Of a stretch of 64,000 nt of DNA, positions 52,974-61,923 are shown piece after piece. Each line of letters begins with the position of its first letter. Positions within the stretch are counted from its first letter, which is position 1. The stretch is from assembly GCA_038207265.1 (NCBI GenBank), contig JBBQZZ010000012.1:62001-126000 (forward strand), read 5' to 3'. The notes below the pieces were generated by a model, which searched no databases, was not told the origin of the DNA, and was given only the letters and a program-made list of their open reading frames with translations. This DNA comes from JACMLD01 sp038207265 (GTDB lineage Bacteria > Bacteroidota > Bacteroidia > Chitinophagales > Chitinophagaceae). The translations under genes and the position numbers were made by a program.

Positions 52974-55841
52974 TTACGTTAATTCTGTTTTTAAAAATTT
53001 AGCGGTATGACTTGTTTTATTTTTTATCATTTCTTCAGGAGTACCTTCAAAAATGATTTTCCCACCTGCATCGCCTCCTTCCGGGCCCAGGTCTATAATA
53101 TGATCAGCTACTTTAATTACGTCCAGGTTGTGTTCTATTACCAATACAGAATTGCCCCTGTTCACTAACTTATTAATGACATCCAGCAAATGTTGCACAT
53201 CCTGAAAATGCAAACCTGTAGTGGGTTCGTCGAGTATGTAAAAAGTTTTGCCGGTATCTTTTTTGCCCAGTTCAGTTGACAGTTTTACTCTTTGCGCTTC
53301 ACCACCACTGAGCGTAACTGCAGACTGGCCTAGCGTAATATAACCCAGTCCAACTTCCTGTAATACTTTTATCTTTCGATAAATGTATGGAACATTGGTG
53401 AAAAATTCTACCGCTTCATCCACCGTCATATTTAGTACATCGCTGATGGATTTTCCTTTATACCGAATTTCAAGTGTTTCCCTGTTATAACGTTTTCCAT
53501 TGCATTTTTCACAATGAACATAGACATCGGGTAGAAAATTCATTTCGATCACCCTCATTCCACCGCCTTCACACACATCACAGCGACCGCTTTTAACATT
53601 GAATGAGAAACGACCCGCATTGTAACCTCTGATTTTTGATTCAGGTACCGAAGCAAACAATGTTCTGATATCTGTGAAGAACCCACAGTAAGTAGCCGGA
53701 TTGCTCCTGGGTGTTCTTCCGATGGGAGACTGATCAATTTCAATCACCTTATCTATATTTTCCAAACCTTTAATGGATTTGTATTCCATGGGGTTTGCTT
53801 TTGAATCATAGCAATATTTGGAGAGAATCGGATACAGTGTTTCTGTAATTAAAGTTGACTTGCCACTCCCGCTTACTCCGGTAACTACAATTAATTTCCC
53901 CAACGGAAATTTCACATCAATACCGTTGATATTATTACCTTTTACACCTTTTAATTCAAGGAATTTTCCATTGCCGGATCTTCTTTCTGAAGGAACAGCT
54001 ATTGATTTTTCGCCCGATAAAAACCTGGCTGTTTCAGAAGATTGATTCAGCAAATGATGTGGATTTCCCTGGGACACGATCTGTCCTCCAAACTTTCCGG
54101 CTCTTGGTCCAATATCTATCAGGTGATCAGAAGCCAGCATAATATCTTTGTCATGCTCCACTACCAATACACTGTTGCCGATATTGCGTAAATTTTTCAA
54201 TGCTTCTATCAAACGATGATTGTCGCGCTGATGTAAACCAATAGATGGCTCATCCAATATATAAGTTATACCCTGTAATTGTGAACCAATCTGAGTAGCG
54301 AGTCTTATCCGCTGTGACTCGCCACCACTTAAAGATTTGGAAGAACGGTTAATTGTAAGGTAGGTGAGGCCCACATCTAACATAAATTGCAGGCGTTCTC
54401 TTATTTCCTTCAATACATCTTTGGCAATGGAATTTTGTTTATTGCTTAATTTTTTCTCAATACCGTTAAACCATTCCATTAGCTTGTCGAGATTGAGTTC
54501 ACTCAATTCAGCAATATTTTTATTATTAACCCTGAACCAGAGACTTTCTTTTTTCAATCTTGCGCCATTGCAGGTATCACATTTTGTAAGCTCCATAAAT
54601 TTTTCCACCCAATCTCTTAAAGCTTCACTGCTGTTGGCCGCAAACCAGCGACGTAACATGGTAACTATTCCTTCATATTCTGTAACATAGACATTGCCTT
54701 CAGTAGTTTCAAAATCAAAATCTGCTTCTTTGCTGGCAGCATCTTCAGTTCCATATAGTAAAACATTTAATGTCTTCTGTGAAAGCTCTTTCAATGGTTT
54801 ATCCAGACTGAATTTAAATTTTTTTGAAAGTTGCTGAACCTGTTTAAAAACATGGGCTTCTCTTTCTTCTCCCAATGGAACGATACCGCCTTCATTGATA
54901 CTTTTGCTCCAGTCGGGAACTACGGCGTTCAAATCAACTTTGTTAACAGTACCCAATCCCCTGCATGCAGGACATGCGCCATAAGGTGAATTAAAAGAAA
55001 ACGCATTGGGTGATGGTTCTTCGTAACTAAGCCCGGTATCTTCACACATCAGTTGTTTACTGTATTGCACAACTTTATTATCATCATTAATGAGCAGGAA
55101 CATGAGGTCCTTTCCGATTTGCAAAGTTTTTTGAATGCTCTGGCTTAATCTCACTTTCATATCTGCTGTTACGGCCAATCTGTCTACCACAACTTCTATA
55201 TCATGTAACTTATACCTGTCCACCTGCATTTTGGCAACCAGGTCTTTCACTTCTCCATCAATTCTAACTTTCAGAAAACCTCTTTTGCGGGTATCTTCGA
55301 ACAATTCGCGATAATGTCCTTTACGCCCGCGCACCAATGGCGCGAGTAAACTGATCTTTTTATTTTTGAATTTTGAAAAAATATTTTCCACTATCTCTTC
55401 CTCACTGAACTTAACCATTTTTTTGCCAGTGTTATAACTATAGGCTTCACCAGTGCGTGCGTATAACAGGCGCATAAAATCATAAATCTCTGTAATGGTT
55501 CCAACCGTGCTCCGGGGATTTTTATTGGTTGTTTTTTGCTCAATGGAAATGACTGGTGAGAGACCCGTTATTTTATCTACATCGGGTCTTTCCATATCGC
55601 CGATAAACTGACGTGCATAGGCACTGAAACTTTCCATATAACGACGCTGTCCTTCATTGTATATTGTGTCGAAAGCCAGCGAAGATTTGCCACTACCGCT
55701 TACGCCGGTAAATACTACCAGTTTATTTTTCGGAATGCGGATATCAATATTTTTAAGGTTGTGCTCCCGCGCACCAAACACTTCAATGTATTCCTGTTCG
55801 GCTGATGCCTCCTCTAGTACCGTTTCACTCGCGTTGACCAT
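52974..55841 (-). CDS. uvrA: Excinuclease ABC subunit A
   Basis: A 955-aa DNA-damage recognition ATPase of nucleotide excision repair. It has two ABC domains with Walker A motifs (GVSGSGKSSLAFDTI, GVSGSGKSTLITETL), two signature motifs (LSGGESQRIRLATQIG, LSGGEAQRVKLSTELG) and zinc modules (CPACRGLG and CDTCNGARL; CDVCEGGGMRVI and CEKCNGKRYN). Length matches the family. The deoxyribonucleotidase gene follows after 3 bp. Its promoter region overlaps an A/T-rich stretch with TTACTTTA, a -7-like box, at about 55876. Confidence 0.96.
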   Translation of the reverse strand: MVNASETVLEEASAEQEYIEVFGAREHNLKNIDIRIPKNKLVVFTGVSGSGKSSLAFDTIYNEGQRRYMESFSAYARQFIGDMERPDVDKITGLSPVISIEQKTTNKNPRSTVGTITEIYDFMRLLYARTGEAYSYNTGKKMVKFSEEEIVENIFSKFKNKKISLLAPLVRGRKGHYRELFEDTRKRGFLKVRIDGEVKDLVAKMQVDRYKLHDIEVVVDRLAVTADMKVRLSQSIQKTLQIGKDLMFLLINDDNKVVQYSKQLMCEDTGLSYEEPSPNAFSFNSPYGACPACRGLGTVNKVDLNAVVPDWSKSINEGGIVPLGEEREAHVFKQVQQLSKKFKFSLDKPLKELSQKTLNVLLYGTEDAASKEADFDFETTEGNVYVTEYEGIVTMLRRWFAANSSEALRDWVEKFMELTKCDTCNGARLKKESLWFRVNNKNIAELSELNLDKLMEWFNGIEKKLSNKQNSIAKDVLKEIRERLQFMLDVGLTYLTINRSSKSLSGGESQRIRLATQIGSQLQGITYILDEPSIGLHQRDNHRLIEALKNLRNIGNSVLVVEHDKDIMLASDHLIDIGPRAGKFGGQIVSQGNPHHLLNQSSETARFLSGEKSIAVPSERRSGNGKFLELKGVKGNNINGIDVKFPLGKLIVVTGVSGSGKSTLITETLYPILSKYCYDSKANPMEYKSIKGLENIDKVIEIDQSPIGRTPRSNPATYCGFFTDIRTLFASVPESKIRGYNAGRFSFNVKSGRCDVCEGGGMRVIEMNFLPDVYVHCEKCNGKRYNRETLEIRYKGKSISDVLNMTVDEAVEFFTNVPYIYRKIKVLQEVGLGYITLGQSAVTLSGGEAQRVKLSTELGKKDTGKTFYILDEPTTGLHFQDVQHLLDVINKLVNRGNSVLVIEHNLDVIKVADHIIDLGPEGGDAGGKIIFEGTPEEMIKNKTSHTAKFLKTELT

Positions 55842-55924
55842 ATTATTGTAATCGTATTGATTTTTTTTTGCGCTAAAGTAAAACTAAATAAACAAAACCC
55901 ATGCGGTTTGGTTTGAAAATGAAC

Positions 55925-55958
55925 AATAAAAAAAGAAACCGGCGATAATGCCGGTTTC
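55925..55958 (-). terminator. Intrinsic terminator of the DUF4382 gene
   Basis: GAAACCGGC (55935-55943) and GCCGGTTTC (55950-55958) form a 9-bp stem. On the minus strand it is followed by TTTTTTTATT, ideal for ending the DUF4382 transcript 25 bp before uvrA begins. Confidence 0.85.
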
Positions 55959-55983
55959 TCCAAATTGCCTGATGTTGTTATTA

Positions 55984-56859
55984 TTATTTATGCAAAGTAA
56001 TGGTTGGAACTTTGGTAACACCATTTGACTTTACTTCAATGTTTGAGATGGTGGTATCTTTATAACCATGCTGCCCTTTGAAGTAAATAGAATAGGTACC
56101 AACATTGAGCCCGCGAACCTGGTAATATCCTTCATGCCATGGAAGAGCATATAAAGTGTCTGCCTGGTTAAACACTTGTACCAATGGAGAAGCATCTTCC
56201 GGTAATACGCGTCCTTCTAATTTAGGTTTTGCTTTGTCATTGAATGGTTTCAAATTTGGTCTTAACCAATACTGGTTATTGAAAAACAAAATAGATCTTG
56301 AAAGATTAAAATCAAACCACAACTTGAACTGGTTATTGTCAATGACAGCAACATGCTCTCTTTTTATATTAATATCAAATGATGTACCTGGTCCGATAAT
56401 ATTTAAGGGGAAATGTGTTACACTATCTGTATACACAGTGTTTTCAGTTCCAAGGGTGATCCTTACTTTCAATATCTTTCCATTGGGGATAAGACCCGAA
56501 GCCAGCAGGGTATCTGTACCATTTCTTAGCGAGAGTAAATCATATACCCCCGGAGTAATAGAGAGCGTGTCCCAGATAATTGAATTTCCGTTTCTGCAGC
56601 CACGGTACTCTTCTTTCCACTCATGGTCATCGTCCTCATCATCATGATGTGCTGCCGTGTCAATTTTCACGACTACTTGTTTAATGTCGATAAGAACTTT
56701 TGTAAACGGTACAGGATCGTCCATCATATAAACAGAAAGCTGTGATTTACCTGTAGGAATGGCGGTACTACCTGAATTCTCTTTGTTGCAGGCAATAAAT
56801 AAAATACATGCCATAGCAGCGCCTGCAGCGGGCAATAGCCACTTGTTGTTTGTTTTCAT
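55984..56859 (-). CDS. DUF4382 lipoprotein
   Basis: A 291-aa protein with a lipobox (AMACILFIACNKENS) and the DUF4382 domain (SQLSVYMMDDPVPFTKVLID, VVVKIDTAAHH, and the acidic stretch DDEDDDHEWKEE near residue 80). A C-terminal carboxypeptidase-regulatory-like repeat (YYQVRGLNVGTYSIYFKGQH) follows. DUF4382 proteins are surface or periplasmic lipoproteins of unknown role. It is a single gene with its own terminator. Confidence 0.85.
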   Translation of the reverse strand: MKTNNKWLLPAAGAAMACILFIACNKENSGSTAIPTGKSQLSVYMMDDPVPFTKVLIDIKQVVVKIDTAAHHDDEDDDHEWKEEYRGCRNGNSIIWDTLSITPGVYDLLSLRNGTDTLLASGLIPNGKILKVRITLGTENTVYTDSVTHFPLNIIGPGTSFDINIKREHVAVIDNNQFKLWFDFNLSRSILFFNNQYWLRPNLKPFNDKAKPKLEGRVLPEDASPLVQVFNQADTLYALPWHEGYYQVRGLNVGTYSIYFKGQHGYKDTTISNIEVKSNGVTKVPTITLHK

Positions 56860-57171
56860 ATCAGTAAAAATTTATGTAGAGTTGAAGTATAGACGATTGA
56901 TTAGTCAATAACTATTCCATGAAAAGTTAAAAGGTTATAAAAAATGTTAATGGCCAGGCCTTATAACAACTTATACGAAGCGTTGAAACCAATGGTTGGT
57001 TTTTTTTGTTTATGCAATTGTTTTTTTTGATTAACATTTAGTTCAATATTGGGAAATTATTCTACACCGGAATAATAACATAGTATAATTACTAGTCAAA
57101 GACTGTGTAAATTTTATTTTTTTCGTGAGGCATGATATTTGGCAGGCCGTACTGTAATCAAACACTCTGAT

Positions 57172-57843
57172 ATGACAACAAGTAAAGGAATATTAATAAG
57201 CAGCACTTGTATTTTATTATTGGCCGGTTCCTGCAAAAGTTTAAATAAAACTCAAAAAGGAGCCGCTATCGGAACAGCAGGTGGTGCTGCTGCTGGTGCA
57301 GTGATAGGGAGAGCTGCTGGTAATACAGCATTGGGCGCCATCATAGGTGCAACAGTTGGCGGGGTTACTGGTGCCGTAATTGGCCGAAAGATGGATAAAC
57401 AGGCAGAAGAAATGAAAAGGAACGTACCGGGAGCAAAGGTAGAAAGAGTGGGAGAAGGGATAATAGTGGAATTTAATGATAAAATTCTTTTTGGCTTTGA
57501 TAAGTCCAATCTGAGTAGTGCAACTCAAAACAATTTGGATGAACTGGTTACAATCTTGAAAAAATATCCAGATACAGATATCGAAATACAAGGGCATACC
57601 GATAATAAAGGCTCCCAGTCGTATAACCAGGATTTGTCCGAACGCAGGGCATCCAGTGTGGCTGCATATTTAAGAAGTCATGATATTCCTTCCAATCGTA
57701 TGTCTACAAAAGGTTTTGGTGAAACCGCTCCCAAATACAGCAATGAAACTGAAAATGGACAAGCGCAAAACCGACGTGTGGAATTCCTGGTTACTGCCAA
57801 TGAAAAAATGAAGGAAGACGCGAAAAAAGAAACAGGAAAATAA
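57172..57843 (+). CDS. OmpA-like lipoprotein with glycine zipper
   Basis: A 223-aa cell-envelope protein. I start at the ATG at 57172, after which ILISSTCILLLAGSCKS gives a lipobox; an upstream TTG start is less likely. Residues about 25-80 form a glycine-zipper segment (AAIGTAGGAAAGAVIGRAAG). The C-terminal OmpA domain binds peptidoglycan (DIEIQGHTDNKGSQSYNQDL, RRASSVAAYLRSHDIPSNRM). The next gene, a beta-barrel protein, follows after 26 bp. Confidence 0.9.
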   Translation: MTTSKGILISSTCILLLAGSCKSLNKTQKGAAIGTAGGAAAGAVIGRAAGNTALGAIIGATVGGVTGAVIGRKMDKQAEEMKRNVPGAKVERVGEGIIVEFNDKILFGFDKSNLSSATQNNLDELVTILKKYPDTDIEIQGHTDNKGSQSYNQDLSERRASSVAAYLRSHDIPSNRMSTKGFGETAPKYSNETENGQAQNRRVEFLVTANEKMKEDAKKETGK

Positions 57844-57869
57844 TTTTATTCACTTAAAATATAATTAAT

Positions 57870-58553
57870 ATGCAAAAAAATATTTTATTATTAATTTCCC
57901 TGGCGCTTACCGGTTTCACAGCAATTGGACAGCAAAAAGCTGGAGCATCATTCGGTTTCCGTGCCGGTGTCAATTTTCAAAATATCAATGGAAAAGATGA
58001 GAACGGAGATAAATTATCCAATAAATTAGTTCCACGGTTTCATATAGGTGCAAACGTTGAATTACCAGTAGCAACTGATTTTTATGTGCAGCCAGGATTA
58101 CTGTTTAGTACAAAAGGAGCAAAAGCAGCAGAATCAATAGGAGGTCAAATGTTGAATGAAAAGATCAATCTTTCATACCTGGAAGTGCCAGTCAATTTTC
58201 TATATAAACCAACCCTGGGAAAAGGAAAACTTTTAATGGGGTTTGGGCCTTATATAGCATTTGGTCTTGGGGGTAAGGTTAAGTCTGAAGGACTTGGTCA
58301 AACAAACAATACAGCTGTAAAATTTAAAAGTAATGTGTCAGCTTCTGATCCTGCCGACAAAGCTTATTTCAAAGCTATTGATGCAGGTGCTAATTTATTA
58401 TTTGGATATGAATTAAGTAACAGGTTATCGGCGCAGCTAAATGCACAGTTGGGACTCACCAGGATAAATCCTTCTTATGAAGGAGCCAGCAATGACAAGT
58501 CGTCGTGGAAGAATACGGGTTTTGGATTGTCACTTGGTTACCGGTTACAATAG
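57870..58553 (+). CDS. Outer-membrane beta-barrel protein (PorT-like)
   Basis: A 227-aa secreted protein with a signal peptide (LISLALTGFTAIGQ) and eight to ten amphipathic strands (GASFGFRAGVNFQNINGKDE, FYVQPGLLFSTKG, NTGFGLSLGYRL with terminal aromatic-like residue). It belongs to the porin-like barrel family common in Bacteroidota. Co-transcribed with the OmpA gene, 26 bp apart, suggesting an envelope role. Confidence 0.82.
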   Translation: MQKNILLLISLALTGFTAIGQQKAGASFGFRAGVNFQNINGKDENGDKLSNKLVPRFHIGANVELPVATDFYVQPGLLFSTKGAKAAESIGGQMLNEKINLSYLEVPVNFLYKPTLGKGKLLMGFGPYIAFGLGGKVKSEGLGQTNNTAVKFKSNVSASDPADKAYFKAIDAGANLLFGYELSNRLSAQLNAQLGLTRINPSYEGASNDKSSWKNTGFGLSLGYRLQ

Positions 58554-58628
58554 TGGCCCAGGCCTCAGAATTAATCAATAATAAAAACAGATTTGGGGAT
58601 TTACAATTTGTGCTCTTACTTTGCTGCT

Positions 58629-58644
58629 TGCCTAACGGTAGGCA
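58629..58644. repeat. Short palindromic (REP-like) element
   Basis: TGCCTA (58629-58634) and TAGGCA (58639-58644) pair around ACGG. GCCTGCC-TAGGC-type palindromes are common between genes in this group. No function is indicated. Confidence 0.35.
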
Positions 58645-58718
58645 GGCCTGTTTACCGGTTGCGAAGCCTGGCTTTCAGCAATCTTGCAAACGGAAAAGCA
58701 ATAGTTCTTTAAATATTT

Positions 58719-58835
58719 CTTATCAAGAAAGGCAGAGGGTATTGGCCCATTGAAGCCTTAGCAACCTCTAAGCAGCTAATAAAGCTACAGAGAACGGTGC
58801 TAAATCCATTCCGGCGAAAGGACCGGGAAGATAAG
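58719..58835 (+). promoter_or_regulatory. SAM-I (S-box) riboswitch
   Basis: P1 pairs CTTATC (58719-58724) with GATAAG (58830-58835). The aptamer core follows the S-box pattern: AAGAAAGGCAGAGGG, GGCCCATTGAAGCCTTAGCA, ACCTCT, GGTGCTAAATCC and GAAAGGA. SAM-I riboswitches turn off methionine genes when SAM is high. It precedes the operon of O-acetylhomoserine sulfhydrylase, metX and homoserine dehydrogenase, fully consistent with that role. Confidence 0.95.
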
Positions 58836-58870
58836 TCAGAAAAACGCTCAACAATATTTTTACAATAATG

Positions 58871-58910
58871 AAAGCCCATCTGACTTAGCAGATGGGCTTT
58901 TTTTTTTGTT
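58871..58910 (+). terminator. Riboswitch-controlled intrinsic terminator
   Basis: AAAGCCCATCTG (58871-58882) and CAGATGGGCTTT (58889-58900) form a 12-bp stem followed by about ten T. TAAGTCAG (58832-58839), part of the P1 strand, is complementary to CTGACTTA (58880-58887) in this terminator, so the two can form an antiterminator when SAM is absent. Confidence 0.88.
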
Positions 58911-59178
58911 TGAGTTTTCTGGCATATTGTATTTTAAAAGATAATATAGGTTCAAAATGATTGCTTCTTTTGTGAATTCAACAAGCGCGACTGTCAATGA
59001 ATGAAATCAACCGTTTAGCTTTAAAATGTAATGGATGGGACTAAATCCTGTTATTTTTCATTGTGGCGGGTAATTTTGAAATGACGGCGGCAACTGGATT
59101 TTTAGCATCAGAAAATATAGTATTTGATAACACAAATAATTAACAGTTTTAATTTTGGAAGATCAATGGTAAGTCCAT

Positions 59179-59186
59179 TAAATTTG
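59179..59186 (+). promoter_or_regulatory. Second promoter in front of the metY-type gene
   Basis: TAAATTTG is an exact TAnnTTTG box. TTTTG near 59153-59157 fits the -33 box with suitable spacing. Transcription would start about 59193, shortly before the penta-cysteine leader ORF, independently of the SAM riboswitch. Confidence 0.5.
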
Positions 59187-59206
59187 TAGGATACTCATAT
59201 CTACAA

Positions 59207-59302
59207 ATGAACACAGGAACCAAAACAGGCCTTTATTTTATGCCAGGCTTTGGCTGTTGCTGTTGTTGTAAGTACAATCAACGGTTCATCTTCCCGGGTT
59301 AA
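59207..59302 (+). CDS. Putative leader peptide with five consecutive Cys codons
   Basis: A 31-codon ORF starts at 59207 (MNTGTKTGLYFMPGFG), then five consecutive Cys codons (TGT TGC TGT TGT TGT at 59255-59269), then KYNQRFIFPG and a TAA at 59300. It starts about 14 bp downstream of the predicted transcription start and ends 64 bp before the sulfhydrylase gene. Polycysteine leaders sense cysteine supply by ribosome stalling in other bacteria. A weak hairpin with a T run (AATTC 59322-59326, GAATT 59333-59337) lies downstream. I see no SD sequence; the role is inferred. Confidence 0.5.
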   Translation: MNTGTKTGLYFMPGFGCCCCCKYNQRFIFPG

Positions 59303-59366
59303 GCCAAATTATTACCGACCCAATTCAGTTACGAATTTTTTTATTAAACATTTTAAACTCAATGCC

Positions 59367-60689
59367 ATGAGCAATTATCGTTTCGAAACTTTGCAGTTGC
59401 ATGCAGGACAGCAGGTTGATCCAACCACCAAATCAAGAGCAGTTCCGATTTACCAAACCACTTCTTATGCTTTTGATAATTCTGAACATGCCGCCAATTT
59501 ATTTGGTTTGCGGGCATTCGGAAATATTTATACCCGCATCATGAACCCAACAACCGATGTGTTTGAACAACGCATTGCTGCATTGGAAGGCGGTGTTGCA
59601 GCATTGGCAACCGGTAGCGGGCAAGCCGCACAATTTCTTGCTCTGAACAATATCATGCAAGCAGGCGATAATTTTGTTACCACTACTTATTTGTATGGCG
59701 GTACGTACAATCAATTTAAAGTTGCTTTTAAAAGACTTGGCATTGAAGCAAGATTCGCAGATGGCGATGATGTGGAAAGTTTTGTAAAACACATTGATAA
59801 AAATACCAAGGCCATTTATTTAGAGACCATTGGAAATCCACGTTTGAATATTCCTGATTTTAAAAAGTTTGCAGACCTGGCAAAAGAATATGATTTGCCA
59901 TTGGTTGTGGATAATACTTTTGGTGCTGCCGGATATTTGTTTAAACCTATCGAATGGGGTGCGAATATAGTGGTTGAATCTGCCACGAAATGGATTGGTG
60001 GCCATGGTACAACTATTGGAGGTGTTATAGTAGACGCGGGTAATTATAACTGGGCCAATGGCAAATTTCCGCAATTCACCGAACCAAGTGAAGGCTATCA
60101 TGGGTTGAAATTCTGGGAAGTTTTTGGTGAAGGTAATCCACTGGGCCTACCCAATATCGCATTCGCCATTCGTGCCAGGGTAGAAGGTCTGCGCGATTTT
60201 GGTGCTTCACAAAGTCCGTTCAACGCATTCCTGTTATTGCAAGGACTCGAAACATTAAGTCTTCGTGTACAACGTCATGTAGACAATACATTGGCGTTGG
60301 CCCAATGGCTGGAAAAACACCCGCAGGTAGATTTTGTTGTTTATCCGGGCTTGAAAAGCAGTCCATACAATGAATTGGCGAAAAAATACCTGTTGAATGG
60401 ATTTGGTGGCATCCTGAATTTTGGAATTAAAGGTGGTAAAGAAAATGCCAGCAAGTTCATTGATTCATTAAAACTGGTGAGTCATCTTGCCAATGTAGGA
60501 GATGCAAAAACGCTGGCCATTCATCCAGCATCAACAACACATGAACAATTGAATGAAGCAGAGCAGAAAGCAGCCGGGGTTGAACCCAACCAGGTTCGTA
60601 TCAGCGTAGGTATAGAACATATAGAAGATATAAAAGCAGATTTTGAACAGGCTTTTGCATCAGTGTTCGACAAACAACTGGTTGGTTAA
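59367..60689 (+). CDS. metY: O-acetylhomoserine aminocarboxypropyltransferase (sulfhydrylase)
   Basis: A 440-aa PLP enzyme that makes homocysteine from O-acetylhomoserine and sulfide. I start at the ATG at 59367 (MSNYRFETLQLHAGQQVDPT). The PLP-lysine motif is VESATKWIGGHGTTIGGVIV, and AALEGGVAALATGSGQAA and VGDAKTLAIHPASTTHEQL match the Cys/Met metabolism family. It is first in the methionine operon and controlled by the SAM-I riboswitch, with a second promoter plus polycysteine leader between them. Confidence 0.92.
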   Translation: MSNYRFETLQLHAGQQVDPTTKSRAVPIYQTTSYAFDNSEHAANLFGLRAFGNIYTRIMNPTTDVFEQRIAALEGGVAALATGSGQAAQFLALNNIMQAGDNFVTTTYLYGGTYNQFKVAFKRLGIEARFADGDDVESFVKHIDKNTKAIYLETIGNPRLNIPDFKKFADLAKEYDLPLVVDNTFGAAGYLFKPIEWGANIVVESATKWIGGHGTTIGGVIVDAGNYNWANGKFPQFTEPSEGYHGLKFWEVFGEGNPLGLPNIAFAIRARVEGLRDFGASQSPFNAFLLLQGLETLSLRVQRHVDNTLALAQWLEKHPQVDFVVYPGLKSSPYNELAKKYLLNGFGGILNFGIKGGKENASKFIDSLKLVSHLANVGDAKTLAIHPASTTHEQLNEAEQKAAGVEPNQVRISVGIEHIEDIKADFEQAFASVFDKQLVG

Positions 60690-60847
60690 AATTTTTCTAT
60701 TGAAAAGCACTGCAAAGGTTTCGCATATTTTTGCGAAACCTTTGATTCATAAAACCTGTCAATTTAAGCAATCAATAATGGAACTCCAAACAGCAAAAGC
60801 TTTCTTCCGAAAGTGGAAATGTGGGCAACATTGCGGATTGGCTGTTA

Positions 60848-61921
60848 ATGGATGGTAAAAAAATCAATTTGTTGTATCAGATATTTACATATAACCAACC
60901 CTTTGTACTTGAATCCGGAACGGTATTACCCCAATACCACCTTGCTTATACAACGCATGGCGTTTTAAATGATGCGGGTGACAATGTAGTCTGGGTTTTT
61001 CATGCGCTTACAGCTAACAGTGATCCAACAGAATGGTGGAGTGGATTGACAGGCAAAGGAAAATTATTTGACCCGGCTCATTATTTTATTGTTTGTGTAA
61101 ACATGCCTGGTAGTTGTTATGGAAGTATTGGTCCGCTGGATATAGATCCGCTAACCAATAAATCATATTACCATCAGTTTCCTTTCTTTACCACGCGCGA
61201 TATGATAAGGGCCTATCAGCCTTTAAGGTCTCACCTGGGCGTTGAAAAAATATATATTGGCATTGGCGGATCAATGGGCGGACAACAATTACTGGAATGG
61301 TCTATAGAAGAACCTTCCTTGTTCGAGTATATCTTTCCGTTAGCAACCAATGCCCGGCATTCTGCCTGGGGTATTGCTTTTAATGCCTCACAGCGAATGA
61401 GTATTGAAAATGACCCTACCTGGAAAGACAAAAATGAAATTGCCGGTATAGAAGGAATGAAACTGGCAAGAAGTATTGCCCTTATTTCTTACAGGCATTA
61501 TGAAACCTATGAAGAAGGTCAATCGGAATCTTCCACTACAAAGACTGAAGGATTTAAAAGTGAATCATACCAGCGATACCAGGGAGAGAAACTGGCGAAA
61601 CGTTTCAATGCATTCAGTTATTATTTTCTGAGCAAAGGAATGGATGCACACAATGTGGGAAGAGCAAGAGAAAGCGTTGAAGCTGCATTAGAACAGATCA
61701 GTGCAAAAGCATTGGTAATAGGTATAGAGACCGACATACTTTTCCCGTTAAGTGAACAAAGAAGACTGGCAAAATACATTCCGGGTGCAGTATATGCGGC
61801 CATCCGTTCACCTTATGGTCACGATGGTTTCCTGCTGGAATTTGAACAGATAACAAATTGTATCAACGAATTTATATTAACAGATAAGGCCAGCAGGAAA
61901 CAACTGGCAGTAACAAATTAA
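60848..61921 (+). CDS. metX: Homoserine O-acetyltransferase
   Basis: A 357-aa alpha/beta-hydrolase-fold enzyme that makes O-acetylhomoserine, the substrate of the preceding sulfhydrylase. Nucleophile elbow GIGGSMGGQQLLEW, Asp in GIETDILFPLSEQ and His in SPYGHDGFLLE form the catalytic triad. I prefer the ATG at 60848; a GTG at 60821 in the same frame is possible. A 26-codon ORF (60778-60858) in another frame overlaps the start. The next gene, homoserine dehydrogenase, follows after 2 bp. Confidence 0.9.
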   Translation: MDGKKINLLYQIFTYNQPFVLESGTVLPQYHLAYTTHGVLNDAGDNVVWVFHALTANSDPTEWWSGLTGKGKLFDPAHYFIVCVNMPGSCYGSIGPLDIDPLTNKSYYHQFPFFTTRDMIRAYQPLRSHLGVEKIYIGIGGSMGGQQLLEWSIEEPSLFEYIFPLATNARHSAWGIAFNASQRMSIENDPTWKDKNEIAGIEGMKLARSIALISYRHYETYEEGQSESSTTKTEGFKSESYQRYQGEKLAKRFNAFSYYFLSKGMDAHNVGRARESVEAALEQISAKALVIGIETDILFPLSEQRRLAKYIPGAVYAAIRSPYGHDGFLLEFEQITNCINEFILTDKASRKQLAVTN

Positions 61922-61923
61922 AC

